From positions 1 to 64,000 of the forward strand of contig NZ_QGNJ01000014.1 in the NCBI RefSeq assembly GCF_003336875.1: a stretch of 64,000 bases of DNA, written 5' to 3'. Shown one piece after another: positions 25,834-36,045 of the stretch. Source of the stretch: Oleisolibacter albus (GTDB lineage Bacteria > Pseudomonadota > Alphaproteobacteria > Azospirillales > Azospirillaceae). A program made the translations under genes and the position numbers. How positions within the stretch are numbered: the first letter of the stretch is position 1; each line of letters opens with the position of its first letter. The notes under the pieces were generated by a model. The model did no database searches. It was not told the DNA's origin and saw only the letters and a list, made by a program, of their open reading frames with translations.

Positions 25834-27753
25834 ATGAGCAAGGTCATCGGGATTGATCTGGGCACCACGAATTCGTGCGTGGCCGTTATGGAAGGCGCGC
25901 AGGCGAAGGTCATCGAGAACGCGGAAGGTGCCCGCACGACCCCGTCCATGGTCGCTTTCACCCAGGGGGGAGAGCGCCTCGTCGGCCAGCCGGCCAAGCG
26001 TCAGGCGGTGACGAACCCCGACAACACCCTCTTCGCCATCAAGCGCCTGATCGGGCGCCGTTTCGACGACCCGATGGTGAAGAAGGATATGGGACTGGTG
26101 CCCTACAAGGTCATCGCCGGTTCCAACGGCGACGCCTGGGTCGAGGCCCATGGCGAGAAGTACAGCCCGAGCCAGATCAGCGCCTTCATCCTGCAGAAGA
26201 TGAAGGAGACCGCCGAGGCCTATCTGGGCGAGAAGGTGACGCAGGCCGTCATCACCGTGCCGGCCTATTTCAATGACAGCCAGCGCCAGGCCACCAAGGA
26301 TGCCGGCAAGATCGCCGGTCTGGAAGTGCTGCGCATCATCAACGAGCCGACGGCCGCCGCCCTTGCCTATGGCATGGAAAAGAAGGGCACCGGCACCATC
26401 GCCGTCTACGATCTGGGCGGCGGCACCTTCGACGTGTCGATCCTGGAAATCGGCGACGGCGTGTTCGAGGTGAAGTCCACCAATGGCGACACCTTCCTCG
26501 GCGGTGAGGATTTCGACGGCAAGATCATCGATTATCTGGCCGAGGAGTTCCAGAAGGAGCAGGGCATCGACCTGCGCAAGGACCGTCTGGCCCTGCAGCG
26601 CCTGAAGGAAGCGGCGGAAAAGGCCAAGATCGAGCTGTCCAGCTCGATGCAGACCGAGGTCAACCTGCCCTTCATCACCGCCGATGCCTCGGGTCCGAAG
26701 CATCTCAATATCAAGCTGAGCCGCGCCAAGCTGGAAGCCCTGGTCGAGGATCTGGTCCGCCGCACCGTCGGCCCGTGCCAGGCCGCGCTGAAGGATGCCG
26801 GCCTGAAGGCCAGCGAGGTCGACGAGGTGATCCTGGTCGGTGGCATGACCCGCATGCCCAAGATCATCGAGACCGTGAAGCAGATCTTCGGCAAGGAGCC
26901 GAACCGCGGCGTGAACCCGGACGAGGTGGTCGCCGTCGGCGCCGCCATCCAGGGCGGCGTGCTGAAGGGCGAGGTCAAGGACGTCCTGCTGCTGGACGTG
27001 ACGCCGCTGTCGCTGGGCATCGAGACGCTGGGTGGCGTGTTCACCCGCCTGATCGACCGCAACACCACCATCCCGACCAAGAAGTCCCAGGTCTTCTCCA
27101 CGGCCGAGGACAACCAGTCGGCGGTGACCATCCGCGTGTTCCAGGGTGAGCGCGAGATGGCGGCAGACAACAAGCTGCTTGGCCAGTTCGACCTGATGGG
27201 CATTCCGCCGGCCCCGCGCGGCGTGCCGCAGATCGAGGTGACCTTCGACATCGATGCCAACGGCATCGTCAACGTGTCCGCCAAGGACAAGGCCACCAGC
27301 AAGGAGCAGACCATCCGCATCCAGGCCTCGGGCGGTCTGTCGGACGCCGACATCGACAAGATGGTCAAGGATGCCGAGGCACACGCCGCTGAGGACAAGA
27401 AGCGCAAGGAGCTGGTCGAGGCCAAGAACCATGCCGACGGCCTGATCCACACCACAGAGCGCACCCTGTCGGAGTCCGGCGACAAGATCCCCGCGGGTGA
27501 GAAGTCGGCAGTGGAAGGCGCCATTGCCGAGCTCAAGGCTGTGCTGGGCGGTGACGACGCCGCTGCCATCAAGGCCAAGACCGAGGCCCTGGCCCAGGTC
27601 AGCATGAAGATGGGCGAGGCCCTCTACAAGGCGGGCCAGGAGGCTCCGGGTGCCCAGACCGCCGGTGCGGACGAGCCCGCCAGCGAAGGCGGGGCGGAAA
27701 AGGTGGTCGATGCCGACTTCGAGGAAGTCGACGACGACCGCAAGAAGTCCTGA
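25834..27753 (+). CDS. dnaK: Molecular chaperone DnaK (Hsp70)
   Basis: A 639-residue Hsp70. The ATPase domain shows [52 protein letters not shown] and [12 protein letters not shown]; the linker [20 protein letters not shown] leads to the peptide-binding domain and the helical lid, ending in the acidic [10 protein letters not shown] tail typical of alphaproteobacteria. The start at 25834 has GAGAGG 8 bases upstream. It is followed 198 bases later by dnaJ, with a strong hairpin between, so dnaJ may be less expressed. It carries out folding and repair of stressed proteins. Confidence 0.99.
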   Translation: MSKVIGIDLGTTNSCVAVMEGAQAKVIENAEGARTTPSMVAFTQGGERLVGQPAKRQAVTNPDNTLFAIKRLIGRRFDDPMVKKDMGLVPYKVIAGSNGDAWVEAHGEKYSPSQISAFILQKMKETAEAYLGEKVTQAVITVPAYFNDSQRQATKDAGKIAGLEVLRIINEPTAAALAYGMEKKGTGTIAVYDLGGGTFDVSILEIGDGVFEVKSTNGDTFLGGEDFDGKIIDYLAEEFQKEQGIDLRKDRLALQRLKEAAEKAKIELSSSMQTEVNLPFITADASGPKHLNIKLSRAKLEALVEDLVRRTVGPCQAALKDAGLKASEVDEVILVGGMTRMPKIIETVKQIFGKEPNRGVNPDEVVAVGAAIQGGVLKGEVKDVLLLDVTPLSLGIETLGGVFTRLIDRNTTIPTKKSQVFSTAEDNQSAVTIRVFQGEREMAADNKLLGQFDLMGIPPAPRGVPQIEVTFDIDANGIVNVSAKDKATSKEQTIRIQASGGLSDADIDKMVKDAEAHAAEDKKRKELVEAKNHADGLIHTTERTLSESGDKIPAGEKSAVEGAIAELKAVLGGDDAAAIKAKTEALAQVSMKMGEALYKAGQEAPGAQTAGADEPASEGGAEKVVDADFEEVDDDRKKS

Positions 27754-27785
27754 TCCTGGGCGGGCTCCGTTCCCATGATTGTGCG

Positions 27786-27815
27786 CGGGCCCGTCCGGAC
27801 CTCCGGACGGGCCCG
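27786..27815 (+). terminator. Strong hairpin between dnaK and dnaJ
   Basis: CGGGCCCGTCCGGA and its exact complement are separated by CC: a 14-bp (effectively 12-bp) GC-rich stem. There is no U-run, so it likely attenuates or processes the dnaK-dnaJ transcript rather than stopping all of it. Confidence 0.6.
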
Positions 27816-27950
27816 TCGCATGCGCCCCCCGGCGCGACGGGCCGCGGTATGACAGACCGTGGATGGGAACACGCCGTTGGATGTGATGAATCGAGGCTGC
27901 GTGCACCAGGTCCTGGGCTGGTGCCGCCGGTGGGGGTAGCATAGGCCGCC

Positions 27951-29087
27951 ATGTCAAAGCGCGACTACTACGAGGTGCTGGGCGTCGAGAAGGGCGCCAG
28001 CGCCGACGACCTGAAGAAGGCCTACCGCAAGCTGGCCATGCAGTACCACCCTGACCGCAATCAGGGTGACAAAGCTGCCGAACAGAAATTCAAGGAAATC
28101 AACGAAGCCTATGATGTCCTGAAGGACGAGCAGAAGCGGGGCGCCTACGACCGCTTCGGCCATGCCGCCTTTGAGAACGGGCGCGGACCCGGCGCCGGTG
28201 CTGCCGGCGGCTTCGATTTCGGCTCGGGCTTCGCCGACATCTTCGACGAGATGTTCGGGGAGTTCATGGGCCGGGGCGGCCGCGGCGCCCAGGCCAACAA
28301 CCGCGGCGCCGACCTGCGCTACAATCTGGAGATCACGCTGGAGGAGGCGTTCCAGGGGACCACCACCCAGGTGCGCGTGCCCACCAGCGTGATGTGCGAC
28401 AGCTGCGGCGGTTCCGGTGCTGAAAAGGGCAGCCAGCCCATCACCTGCCCGACCTGCAACGGTGCCGGCAAGGTGCGGGCGCAGCAGGGTTTCTTCACCA
28501 TCGAGCGCACCTGCCCCGGCTGCGGCGGCGCCGGTCGCGTCATCAAGGACCCCTGCCGGGCCTGTGGCGGCCAGGGCCGGGTGCGCAAGGAGAAGACGCT
28601 GCAGGTCAACATCCCGGCCGGTGTCGAGGACGGGACCCGCATCCGTCTGGCCGGGGAGGGCGAGGCGGGGTTGCGTGGCGGCAGCCCGGGTGATCTCTAC
28701 ATCTTCCTCGCCATCGCACCGCACCGCTTCTTCCAGCGCGACGGTGCCAATCTGCATTGCCGCGTCCCCATCCCCATGACCACGGCGGCCCTGGGCGGCA
28801 CCATCGAGGTGCCGACCGTGGAGGGCACCCGGGCCAAGATCACGGTGACGCCCGGCACCCAGTCCGGTCATCAGTTCCGCCTCAAGGGCAAGGGCATGAC
28901 CGTGCTGCGCAGCCCCGCCCGCGGTGACATGTACATCCAGGTGGTGGTGGAGACGCCGGTCAACCTGACCAAGAAGCAGCAGGAGTTGCTGAAGGAGTTC
29001 GAGAAGGCGGGCCAGGAGGGCCACCATCCGGAATCCGAGGGCTTCTTCGCCAAGGTCAAGGAGCTGTGGGCCGACCTCAAGGACTGA
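27951..29087 (+). CDS. dnaJ: Chaperone DnaJ (Hsp40)
   Basis: A 378-residue type I J-protein. The J domain ([20 protein letters not shown], with HPD in [10 protein letters not shown]) covers residues 1-70, followed by a Gly/Phe region (about 75-105), then four zinc-finger repeats [24 protein letters not shown] and CRACGGQG between about residues 147 and 210, and the substrate-binding C-terminal domain. Stimulates DnaK ATPase and delivers clients. All eight zinc-ligand Cys are present. Confidence 0.99.
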   Translation: MSKRDYYEVLGVEKGASADDLKKAYRKLAMQYHPDRNQGDKAAEQKFKEINEAYDVLKDEQKRGAYDRFGHAAFENGRGPGAGAAGGFDFGSGFADIFDEMFGEFMGRGGRGAQANNRGADLRYNLEITLEEAFQGTTTQVRVPTSVMCDSCGGSGAEKGSQPITCPTCNGAGKVRAQQGFFTIERTCPGCGGAGRVIKDPCRACGGQGRVRKEKTLQVNIPAGVEDGTRIRLAGEGEAGLRGGSPGDLYIFLAIAPHRFFQRDGANLHCRVPIPMTTAALGGTIEVPTVEGTRAKITVTPGTQSGHQFRLKGKGMTVLRSPARGDMYIQVVVETPVNLTKKQQELLKEFEKAGQEGHHPESEGFFAKVKELWADLKD

Positions 29088-29114
29088 GGCCGGGGCGCGG
29101 CGTCGGCGATATCC

Positions 29115-29144
29115 GGGCGGCCCTTTGCTTGGAAGCGGCCGCCC
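29115..29144 (+). terminator. Terminator-like hairpin after dnaJ
   Basis: GGGCGGCC (29115-29122) pairs with GGCCGCCC (29137-29144); the 14-base loop contains CTT/AAG that can extend it. About 28 bases after the dnaJ stop. Confidence 0.5.
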
Positions 29145-29262
29145 ATTCCTTGGGCACTGCCCCAGCGGGGGCGTGCCGCTGCCAGTGCCGGCTGGACGCA
29201 TGACGCTACCGGACTATCTTCCGTGCTGCTGAAGTTCTTCCGTTCACCACTGTGTGCCGGTG

Positions 29263-30276
29263 ATGTCCGTCCTCTCCGTTCCCATTGCCATCATTGGAGC
29301 CGGTCTTGCCGGTCTGGCCTGTGCTGACAGGCTGATGCAGGCCGGGCTGGAGGTCCGGCTGTTCGACAAGGGGCGGGGACCCGGGGGGCGGCTGTCCACC
29401 CGGCGCAGTGACCGCTTCCAGTTCGATCATGGCTGCCAGTTCCTGACAGCCCGTGACCCCGACTTTCAGGGCAGGATGGCGCGGTGGCTGGATGATGGCG
29501 TTGCGGCCCGCTGGACCGTCCCCGTGGTCCGGCTGCATCCCGGCGGCCTGGTGGAGGACAGTCCGGGCGAGCGCTTCGTCGGCGTTCCCGGCATGAATGC
29601 CCCGATCCACGCCCTGGCGGATGGATTGCCGGTCCAGTGGGGTCTGCGCGTCGCTGCGGTGGAGCCTGGGCGTGATGGTTGGCGCCTGACCGCAGAGGAC
29701 GGGCGCGACCTCGGCTGTTATCAACAGGTCGTCATCGCGGTGCCGGCACCGCAGGCGGTCCCGCTGCTTGCCGGTGCGCCCGATCTCGCCAGCCGCGCCG
29801 CCATGGCGCACATGGCCCATTGCTGGGCGGTGATGCTGGCCTTTGAGGACCGGATCGATGTGGCCTGGGATGCCGCCTTCGTCGCCGCGGCGGGCGGCGA
29901 GGGACGGCCCCTGTCCTGGCTGGCGCGCAACAGTTCCAAGCCGGGCCGTCCGCCGGCGGAAAGCTGGGTGCTGCATGCCGCGCCCACCTGGTCGGATGTG
30001 CATTCGGAACTGGCTTCGGATGCGGTCCTGGCCCGTCTGTTGCCTGCGTTCCAGACCCTGACCGGGGCCAGGGCGGCACCGGTGCATGCAGTGGCCCATC
30101 GCTGGCGCTATGCCTTGCCGACGGCACCCCTGGGGGATGGCTGCCTGTGGAAACCGCAGGCTGGTCTGGGGGCCTGCGGCGACTGGTGCCTGGAGGCCCG
30201 GGCTGAAGCGGCCTGGGTCAGTGGCCGCCGCTTGGCTCAGGCGATGCTGGCCCCGGCACCGGAGCGCCCGCTATGA
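29263..30276 (+). CDS. Renalase-like NAD(P)/FAD-dependent oxidoreductase
   Basis: A 337-residue flavoprotein. The N-terminal Rossmann motif IAIIGAGLAGLACADRLMQA is followed by the family marker FDKGRGPGGRLSTRR and DHGCQFLTARD, and VVIAVPAPQA lies near residue 165. These match the renalase/YgfP-like amine-oxidase family whose bacterial members oxidise dihydronicotinamide isomers. Start ATG 29263 is chosen over a GTG three codons earlier; neither has a good ribosome site. The stop overlaps the next gene (ATGA), so both are probably co-transcribed. Confidence 0.88.
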   Translation: MSVLSVPIAIIGAGLAGLACADRLMQAGLEVRLFDKGRGPGGRLSTRRSDRFQFDHGCQFLTARDPDFQGRMARWLDDGVAARWTVPVVRLHPGGLVEDSPGERFVGVPGMNAPIHALADGLPVQWGLRVAAVEPGRDGWRLTAEDGRDLGCYQQVVIAVPAPQAVPLLAGAPDLASRAAMAHMAHCWAVMLAFEDRIDVAWDAAFVAAAGGEGRPLSWLARNSSKPGRPPAESWVLHAAPTWSDVHSELASDAVLARLLPAFQTLTGARAAPVHAVAHRWRYALPTAPLGDGCLWKPQAGLGACGDWCLEARAEAAWVSGRRLAQAMLAPAPERPL

Positions 30277-30455
30277 CCCTTCCCGATCCCGACGATTACG
30301 TGCCTAGCCCTTGCGTCCGCATCTGCCGGCTGGACGCCAGGCGCCGTTACTGCGTGGGGTGCCTGCGCACGGTGGAGGAGATTGCCGCCTGGGGTGGCAT
30401 GGGCTCCGACCAGCGCCGGGCCGTGCTGGCGGATCTGGTGGAGCGCAAGCGCTGA
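30273..30455 (+). CDS. DUF1289 Cys-rich small protein
   Basis: A 60-residue protein with the DUF1289 signature SPCVRICRLDARRRYCVGC: four Cys within 20 residues that probably bind a metal or iron-sulfur centre, then RTVEEIAAWGGM typical of the family. It overlaps the preceding oxidoreductase (ATGA). DUF1289 proteins are often encoded beside other genes in Proteobacteria and have no assigned function. Confidence 0.9.
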   Translation: MTLPDPDDYVPSPCVRICRLDARRRYCVGCLRTVEEIAAWGGMGSDQRRAVLADLVERKR

Positions 30456-30483
30456 AGCGCCGCCGACCGACAGCATGCGCCGG

Positions 30484-31125
30484 TCAGTCGAAATCCGTGG
30501 GCAGGTCCGGTCCCTCCCGGTGCGCGAACATGCGGTCGATCTGGAAGGGCAGCACCCGGCCCTGCGACAGCTCCTCCATCGGAACCTCATGCCGGGCGAA
30601 GAAGGCGGCGGCTCCCGTCTCGACCCTGTCGCCGCGGGCCGTCCGCGGGTCGTCCTCGGGATCGCACAGGAAGAACATCTTGTAGATGTGGAAGGGAAAG
30701 GGTGGCTGGTGCGGATGCCGGGCCCGGTCATAGACGGCTGCGAGTTTCCGGGCACGGACGCGCAGTCCGGCTTCCTCCAGCACCTCGCGGACCACGCAGT
30801 CGGCCGCCGACTGGTTGACATCGGCCCAGCCCCCCGGCAGCGTCCAGCGCCCCTGGTCGGCCAGTTCCCTGACCAGAAGAATGCGCCCCCGATCATCGAA
30901 GACAGCGCCACGCACATCCACCTTCGGCGTGGCATAGCCGGACTGCCGCGCGAACAGCGCCTCGATCACGGCGGGATCCCCGGCCGACCGGGCGGCCATC
31001 ATTTCCGCGGCCAGGGCGCGAAGCGCCTCGTAGCGCTCGCGGTCATAGACATCGCGGGTGAAGGTCAGACCCGATTGGGCCAGGGCCTGGATCCGTCGCG
31101 CCCAGCGCAGCCAGTCCGGTTCCAT
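30484..31125 (-). CDS. Nudix hydrolase
   Basis: A 213-residue protein with an N-terminal helical domain (residues 1-60) that marks the ADP-ribose/flavin-nucleotide-type Nudix group, and a Nudix domain (about 62-190). The Nudix box runs from [10 protein letters not shown] to [13 protein letters not shown]. The REVLEE core is intact, but the first conserved Glu of GX5E is Gln (VNQS). The true substrate is unknown. ATG 31125 is used; a TTG lies 7 codons earlier. It starts 28 bases after a MarR-family gene ends, so a MarR-Nudix operon is likely. Confidence 0.88.
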   Translation of the reverse strand: MEPDWLRWARRIQALAQSGLTFTRDVYDRERYEALRALAAEMMAARSAGDPAVIEALFARQSGYATPKVDVRGAVFDDRGRILLVRELADQGRWTLPGGWADVNQSAADCVVREVLEEAGLRVRARKLAAVYDRARHPHQPPFPFHIYKMFFLCDPEDDPRTARGDRVETGAAAFFARHEVPMEELSQGRVLPFQIDRMFAHREGPDLPTDFD

Positions 31126-31153
31126 ATCAGTCTTTGTCCCTGTCAATGACGGA

Positions 31154-31597
31154 TCAGTCCTTGCCGCCCATCTCGTCCAGGCGGCGGTCCAGCCGGTCGA
31201 TGAGGCTGGCCAACAGCTCCTGGTCGACGGAGGTCAGGCAGTCCAGGAACTGCTGTTCCCAATCCAGGGCCAGGGGGGTGATCTGTTCATAGAGCTGCCG
31301 GCCCTGGGCCGTGAAGGACAGGCGCAGCAGGCGCTGGTCTTCCGGATGCACGGCGCGGGAGAGGAGGCCGCGCTCCACCAGCCCGTTGACGGCCCGGCTG
31401 ACCTTGGCCTTGTCCATCTGCGACCGTTCGACGATGTCGTTGCTGGACAGCGGCTGTTCCCGGCCCAGGATGGCGATGACCCGCCATTCCGGGATGGAGA
31501 TGCCGAATTTGTCCTGATAGCGGCGCGACAGCTCGCGGCTGATGCGCTTCGACAGGACATTGATGCGGTAGGGCAGGAAGCTGTCGAGATGGAGCAT
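31154..31597 (-). CDS. MarR-family transcriptional regulator
   Basis: A 147-residue winged-helix protein: [20 protein letters not shown] leads into [20 protein letters not shown] (recognition helix) and the wing [20 protein letters not shown], with dimerisation helices at both ends. MarR proteins repress operons until a small aromatic or phenolic ligand is bound. ATG 31597 is taken because the extension upstream lacks family features. Neighbours are a Nudix gene (downstream) and an SDR gene (upstream), any of which could be its target. Confidence 0.9.
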   Translation of the reverse strand: MLHLDSFLPYRINVLSKRISRELSRRYQDKFGISIPEWRVIAILGREQPLSSNDIVERSQMDKAKVSRAVNGLVERGLLSRAVHPEDQRLLRLSFTAQGRQLYEQITPLALDWEQQFLDCLTSVDQELLASLIDRLDRRLDEMGGKD

Positions 31598-31690
31598 GGC
31601 AGCACTCAGCGTTACCCGGCCCGACCGGACTTGCAAGGGGCAGATTGGCCACCCCCGGGCCGGCGGAAGGGGCGTCTGGGATAAAGCCGC

Positions 31691-32440
31691 TCAAAGCCCT
31701 CGTAATCCTCCATCGGCGCGGATGATTTCCCCCGTGATCCAGCCGGCCTCGTCGCGGCATAGCCATGCCACCAGGGCGGCGATCTCCTCCGGTGTGCCGA
31801 TGCGGCCCAGGGCGGTCCGGGCCAGGATCTCCGGCACGCGGGACGCGTCCCCACGCTTGAAACGGTCGGTGGCGGTCACACCCGGTGCGACGGCGTTGAC
31901 GCTGATGCCGCGGGGACCCAGCTCCTGCGCCAGCACGCTGGTGAAGGCGTGGAGGGCGCCCTTGCTGGCGGCATAGGTGGCACGCCCCGCCACCGGCCGG
32001 TCGGTGATGACCGAGCCCAGATTGATGATGCGTCCGCCGGCGGGCATGGCGCCGGCCGCGGCGCGGCAGATCAGAATCGGTGCCGTGACATTCACGGCCA
32101 AGACTGTCTGTATCTCCGCCACCGGCAGCTCGGCCAGGGCGGCGAAGCGGCCGATGCCAGCATTGTTGACCAGGATCGCGGGCGCGCCACCCGACAGGGC
32201 GGCGGCTTGGCCGTACAGGCTTTCCGACTGCGCCGCATCGGCCAGATCGGCCTGCAGAAGGCTGGCTCGGCGGCCCAGGGCGCACACATCGGCGGCAACT
32301 CCCTCGGCGGCGGCCGTGTCGTGGCCGTAATGCAGAACCAGATCGGCCCCGTCGGCGGCCAGACGGCGGGCGATGGCGGCGCCGATGCCGCGGGAGGCAC
32401 CGGTGACCAGGGCGGTCTTGCCCAACAGGGGCGGTTGCAT
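31691..32440 (-). CDS. SDR-family short-chain oxidoreductase
   Basis: A 249-residue classical SDR. It has the glycine motif TALVTGASRGIGAAIARRLA, ILVNNAGIGRFAAL, the catalytic Ser in NLGSVITDRP, the YxxxK pair in ATYAASKGALHAFTS, and the IRADGG tail. NADP preference is suggested by a basic SRG residue but is not proven. ATG 32440 has GGGAG 6 bases upstream. It is divergent to maiA with 52 bases between starts, suggesting a shared control region. Confidence 0.92.
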   Translation of the reverse strand: MQPPLLGKTALVTGASRGIGAAIARRLAADGADLVLHYGHDTAAAEGVAADVCALGRRASLLQADLADAAQSESLYGQAAALSGGAPAILVNNAGIGRFAALAELPVAEIQTVLAVNVTAPILICRAAAGAMPAGGRIINLGSVITDRPVAGRATYAASKGALHAFTSVLAQELGPRGISVNAVAPGVTATDRFKRGDASRVPEILARTALGRIGTPEEIAALVAWLCRDEAGWITGEIIRADGGLRGL

Positions 32441-32492
32441 GCAGTCTCCCGTTTCAGAAGAAACGATATCCGACAGCACCGAAGGTGCCACC

Positions 32493-33128
32493 ATGAAGCT
32501 CTACACCTACTACCGGTCCAGCGCCGCCTATCGTGTGCGCATCGCTCTGGCGTTGAAGGGGCTGGGCTATGAACCGGTCCCGGTGCATCTGCTGCGCGAT
32601 GGCGGCCAGCACAACAGCCCCGCTTACCGGGCCGTCAATCCCCAGGGGCTGGTGCCGGCCCTGGAGGATGGGCCGGCCCTGCTGACGCAATCGCTGGCCA
32701 TTGTCGAGTATCTGGAGGAGACGCATCCGGTTCCGGCCCTGCTGCCGCCGGATCCGCTGGCGCGTGCGCGTGTCCGCGCCTTCGCCCATGCCATCGCCTG
32801 CGATATCCATCCCATCAACAATCTGCGGGTGCTGACCTATCTGCGCGGTCCGCTGGCCCAGCCGGAACCAGCCGTGGCCGCCTGGATCCGCACCTGGGTG
32901 GAGACGGGTCTGGCGGCGCTGGAGCGGATGGTGGTATCCGGCGCGCCCTACTGTTTCGGCGAAACGCCGGGCATGGCCGACCTCTGCCTGGTGCCTCAGC
33001 TGTTCAACGCCCGCCGTTTTGGCTGTGACCTGGCGGGCTGCCCGTCGCTGCTGGCGATCGACGCACGCTGCCGGGACCTGCCCGCCTTCCGGCAGGCGGC
33101 CCCGGATGCCCAGCCGGATGCGGGCTGA
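32493..33128 (+). CDS. maiA: Maleylacetoacetate isomerase (glutathione S-transferase zeta)
   Basis: A 211-residue GST zeta. MKLYTYYRSSAAYRVRIALA contains the SSCxxxR-type GSH-binding motif (here SSAAYRVR), then the NPQGLVPALEDGP and LTQSLAIVEYLEETHP blocks. MaiA isomerises maleylacetoacetate to fumarylacetoacetate in tyrosine/homogentisate breakdown; no other homogentisate gene is nearby, so a related detoxification GST is possible. ATG 32493 has AAGGTG 6 bases upstream. Confidence 0.9.
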   Translation: MKLYTYYRSSAAYRVRIALALKGLGYEPVPVHLLRDGGQHNSPAYRAVNPQGLVPALEDGPALLTQSLAIVEYLEETHPVPALLPPDPLARARVRAFAHAIACDIHPINNLRVLTYLRGPLAQPEPAVAAWIRTWVETGLAALERMVVSGAPYCFGETPGMADLCLVPQLFNARRFGCDLAGCPSLLAIDARCRDLPAFRQAAPDAQPDAG

Positions 33129-33136
33129 CGGGGGCC

Positions 33137-33502
33137 TCAGCCCTGACGGAGCAGCAGCGGCCCCAGCGGCCGCCCGGCCAGGATATGCAGGTGGAAGTGG
33201 GGCACGTCCTGATGGCTGTCGCGTCCGTGGTTGCTGATCAGGCGGTAGCCGGTGGCGTCCACGCCGGCCTGCCTGGCGATCAGGCCGGCGGCCCGGAAGA
33301 AGCCGGTGATCTCGTCCGGCGTGGCCCGCTCGGAGAAATCGGCGAAGCTGACATAGGCGCCCTTGGGGATGACCAGGATATGGGTCGGTGCCTGGGGATG
33401 GATGTCGTGGAAGGCCAGCACATGCTGGTCCTCATAGACCTTGTTGCACGGGATCTCGCCACGCAGGATGCGGGCGAAGATGTTGTTGCTGTCATAGGCC
33501 AT
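33137..33502 (-). CDS. HIT-family (HinT-like) purine-nucleotide hydrolase
   Basis: A 121-residue histidine-triad protein: DSNNIFARILRGEIPCNKVY, HPQAPTHILVIPKGAYVSFA, and the triad HFHLHIL near residue 102. HinT proteins hydrolyse adenosine phosphoramidates such as lysyl-AMP. It follows hisE on the same strand (about 60 bases between starts and stops), which suggests membership of the his operon's tail; this order is common in alphaproteobacteria. Confidence 0.93.
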   Translation of the reverse strand: MAYDSNNIFARILRGEIPCNKVYEDQHVLAFHDIHPQAPTHILVIPKGAYVSFADFSERATPDEITGFFRAAGLIARQAGVDATGYRLISNHGRDSHQDVPHFHLHILAGRPLGPLLLRQG

Positions 33503-33562
33503 TGGCTTCCCCCTTGGTCGTTCGGCGGCACCGGCGGAGCGGCGGCGCGCCTGTCATGCCGC

Positions 33563-33919
33563 TCACGATGACGGGCGGCTGCGCTTCTCGGCAATACCGC
33601 TGATGCCGCGGCGTCCGTCCAGAATGGCATAGACGTCGGCCGGCGCCACGCCGGCATCGGCCCACAGCACCAACAGGTGGTACAGCAGATCGGCGGATTC
33701 CTGGGCCAGTTTGGCGGGATCGTCGCGCATGGCCTCGATCACCGTCTCCACCGCCTCCTCGCCCACCTTCTGGGCGATCTTGGCCCGGCCGCGGGCGAAC
33801 AGGCGGGCCGTGTGCGAGGTTTCCGGATCACCGCCCCGGCGCGACTGGATGACGGTATAGAGCGCGTCCAGCACGTCGGGGCCGGCCCCGGTCTGCGGAT
33901 CGGTTTCGGTCTTGCTCAT
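33563..33919 (-). CDS. hisE: Phosphoribosyl-ATP diphosphatase
   Basis: A 118-residue HisE enzyme: LDALYTVIQSRRGGDPETSH, ARLFARGRAKIAQKVGEEAV, ETVIEAMRDDPAKLAQESAD, LLYHLLVLWADAGV. It removes pyrophosphate from phosphoribosyl-ATP in step 2 of histidine synthesis. ATG 33919 is taken because the family starts there and longer extension is in hisF. It begins 4 bases after the hisF stop, so translational coupling is likely. Confidence 0.95.
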   Translation of the reverse strand: MSKTETDPQTGAGPDVLDALYTVIQSRRGGDPETSHTARLFARGRAKIAQKVGEEAVETVIEAMRDDPAKLAQESADLLYHLLVLWADAGVAPADVYAILDGRRGISGIAEKRSRPSS

Positions 33920-33923
33920 GGGA

Positions 33924-34697
33924 TCACCCCCGCACCGGAATGCCGGCGGCAGCCAGATGTGCCTTGGCCTGGCGCACGGTGAAGGTGCCGAAATGGAAGA
34001 TGCTGGCCGCCAGCACGGCCGAGGCATGACCGTCGCGGATGCCGTCGACCAGATGGTCCAGGCTGCCGACACCGCCCGACGCGATCACCGGCACCGGCAC
34101 CGCATCCGAGACGGCGCGGGTCAGGGCCAGATCGAAGCCGGCCTTGGTCCCGTCACGGTCCATGCTGGTCAGCAGGATTTCGCCGGCACCGTACTCCGCC
34201 ATCTGCCGGGTCCAGGATACGGCTTCCAGCCCGGTGGGGTTGCGGCCGCCGTGGGTGAACACCTCCCAGCGCGGGCTGCCGTCCGCATCGGGCGCCACCT
34301 GCTTGGCATCCACCGCCACGACGATGCACTGGGCGCCGAACTTCTGCGCCGCCTCGCGCACGAACTCCGGCCGGTGGACGGCGGCGGTGTTGATCGACAC
34401 CTTGTCGGCGCCGGCCAGCAGCAGCTTGCGGATATCCTCCACCGTGCGGACGCCGCCCCCCACGGTCAGCGGCATGAACACCTGCTCGGCCGTGCGGCGC
34501 ACCACGTCATAGATGGTGTCGCGGTTCTCATGGCTGGCGGTGATGTCCAGGAAGGTCAGTTCGTCGGCACCGGCGGCGTCATAGACCCGGGCCTGTTCCA
34601 CCGGATCGCCGGCATCCACCAGATCGACGAAGTTGACGCCCTTGACCACCCGGCCGTCCTTCACGTCCAGGCAGGGGATGACCCGGCATTTCAGCAT
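33924..34697 (-). CDS. hisF: Imidazole glycerol phosphate synthase, cyclase subunit
   Basis: A 257-residue TIM barrel with [53 protein letters not shown] and VIASGGVG. It joins ammonia from HisH to the PRFAR substrate to give imidazole glycerol phosphate and AICAR. The start (34697) shares a base with the hisA stop (TGATG), so it is coupled to hisA. Confidence 0.97.
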   Translation of the reverse strand: MLKCRVIPCLDVKDGRVVKGVNFVDLVDAGDPVEQARVYDAAGADELTFLDITASHENRDTIYDVVRRTAEQVFMPLTVGGGVRTVEDIRKLLLAGADKVSINTAAVHRPEFVREAAQKFGAQCIVVAVDAKQVAPDADGSPRWEVFTHGGRNPTGLEAVSWTRQMAEYGAGEILLTSMDRDGTKAGFDLALTRAVSDAVPVPVIASGGVGSLDHLVDGIRDGHASAVLAASIFHFGTFTVRQAKAHLAAAGIPVRG

Positions 34698-35428
34698 CAG
34701 GCCTTTCCTTCCAGAAGGGCCAGCGCCTGGGCGGGATCAATGCGCCCGTCATAGAGGGCGCGTCCACAGATGACGCCGTCGATGCCGGTATTCTCCTCGC
34801 GCTTCAGCGCCTCCAGATCGGCCAGCGAGGAGACACCGCCCGAGGCGATAACCGGCGTGGTCAGATGGCAGGCCAGATCGGCCGTAGCCTCCACATTGAC
34901 GCCGCCCATGGCGCCATCGCGGTTGATGTCGGTGTAGATGATGGCGGCGACGCCGCAATCCTCGAACTTCAGGGCCAGATCCAGAACCCGGACCTCGCTG
35001 GTCTCGGCCCAGCCTTCGACCGCCACATAGCCTTCGCGCGCGTCGATGCCGACGCAGACGCGGCCGGGGAAGGCGCGGCAGGCCTGCTTGACCAGATCCG
35101 GGTCCTTCAGGGCCACTGTGCCCAGGATCACCCGGCGCACGCCGCGGTTCAGCCAGAATTCGACGGTGGCCATGTCGCGGATGCCGCCGCCCAGCTGCAC
35201 CGGGAGGCGTGTGTTCGACAGGATGCGCTCCACCGCTTCGCCATTGACCGGCCGGCCGGCGAAGGCACCGTTGAGATCGACCAGATGCAGCCATTTGAAG
35301 CCCTGGGCCTCGAAATTGACCGCCTGTTTGGCCGGGTCGGAATTGAAGACGGTGGCCTGGGCCATGTCGCCCCGGACCAGGCGCACGGCATTGCCATCCT
35401 TCAGATCAATGGCGGGATACAGGTTCAT
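34697..35428 (-). CDS. hisA: ProFAR isomerase (HisA)
   Basis: A 243-residue beta/alpha barrel with [40 protein letters not shown] and [14 protein letters not shown]. Catalyses the Amadori isomerisation to PRFAR in histidine synthesis. Its start overlaps the GNAT gene's stop (ATGA at 35425-35428). Confidence 0.97.
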   Translation of the reverse strand: MNLYPAIDLKDGNAVRLVRGDMAQATVFNSDPAKQAVNFEAQGFKWLHLVDLNGAFAGRPVNGEAVERILSNTRLPVQLGGGIRDMATVEFWLNRGVRRVILGTVALKDPDLVKQACRAFPGRVCVGIDAREGYVAVEGWAETSEVRVLDLALKFEDCGVAAIIYTDINRDGAMGGVNVEATADLACHLTTPVIASGGVSSLADLEALKREENTGIDGVICGRALYDGRIDPAQALALLEGKA

Positions 35429-36012
35429 CGGCTCTCCGTCTCCTTCCCGGCCATGTCCGGCCGCCCCTGAACGGGCCTTTCATCCAGGCCCTTATAGTAA
35501 AAATAGCCGCTGAACACACGCCCGTGGGCCGTTGCATAGCGGGGATGCAGACCCCAGCGGCGATAGCCCAGGCGTTCATACAGGGCGATGGCCGCCGTCT
35601 GGCTGTCGCGGACATCGAGGTTCAGCACCTTGTACCCTTCACGTACCGCGATCTCTTCCACCGCCAGGGTCAGCCTGCGCGCCAGACCATGGCCTCGGGC
35701 CCAGGGCGCGACGAAGGACGTGGTCAGGGAGCAGGCGAAGCTCTGCGCCTCATTGTTGCGTGTCGGCCGCACCAGCTGGGCTGATCCGGCGATGACCCCG
35801 TCCAGCCGTCCGACCACCAGGGTCCGTTCCGGCACGGCCAGGACGCCACGCCAATAGCGCTCCATCACGTCTCGGGGCGGCGGGTCCACCCAGCCGAATC
35901 CGCCGCCATCGATGATGGCGGCATCGGTGGCATCGCAGAGATCATGCAGGTCGCCGCGGCGGAACTCCTGCACCACCTCGACCAGGGTCACGGCCGTCAA
36001 CGCACCTGTCAT
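35425..36012 (-). CDS. GNAT-family N-acetyltransferase inside the his cluster
   Basis: A 195-residue GNAT. The acetyl-CoA site is carried by [20 protein letters not shown] (the V/I-x-x-x-x-R-G-x-G-x-A motif), with [20 protein letters not shown] and YRRWG in the C-terminal half. It is placed between hisH and hisA and coupled to hisA by a 4-base overlap, so it is transcribed as part of the his operon. The acceptor is unknown; the location suggests, but does not prove, a role linked to histidine intermediates. Confidence 0.88.
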   Translation of the reverse strand: MTGALTAVTLVEVVQEFRRGDLHDLCDATDAAIIDGGGFGWVDPPPRDVMERYWRGVLAVPERTLVVGRLDGVIAGSAQLVRPTRNNEAQSFACSLTTSFVAPWARGHGLARRLTLAVEEIAVREGYKVLNLDVRDSQTAAIALYERLGYRRWGLHPRYATAHGRVFSGYFYYKGLDERPVQGRPDMAGKETESR

Positions 36013-36045
36013 GGCAAGTCCACCGGGTCGGGGGGAAGGGAGCAG

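Noticed and set aside
25480-27957. Minus-strand open frame (about 825 codons) opposite dnaK
   Set aside because: Antisense to an unmistakable DnaK with no protein-like features of its own.
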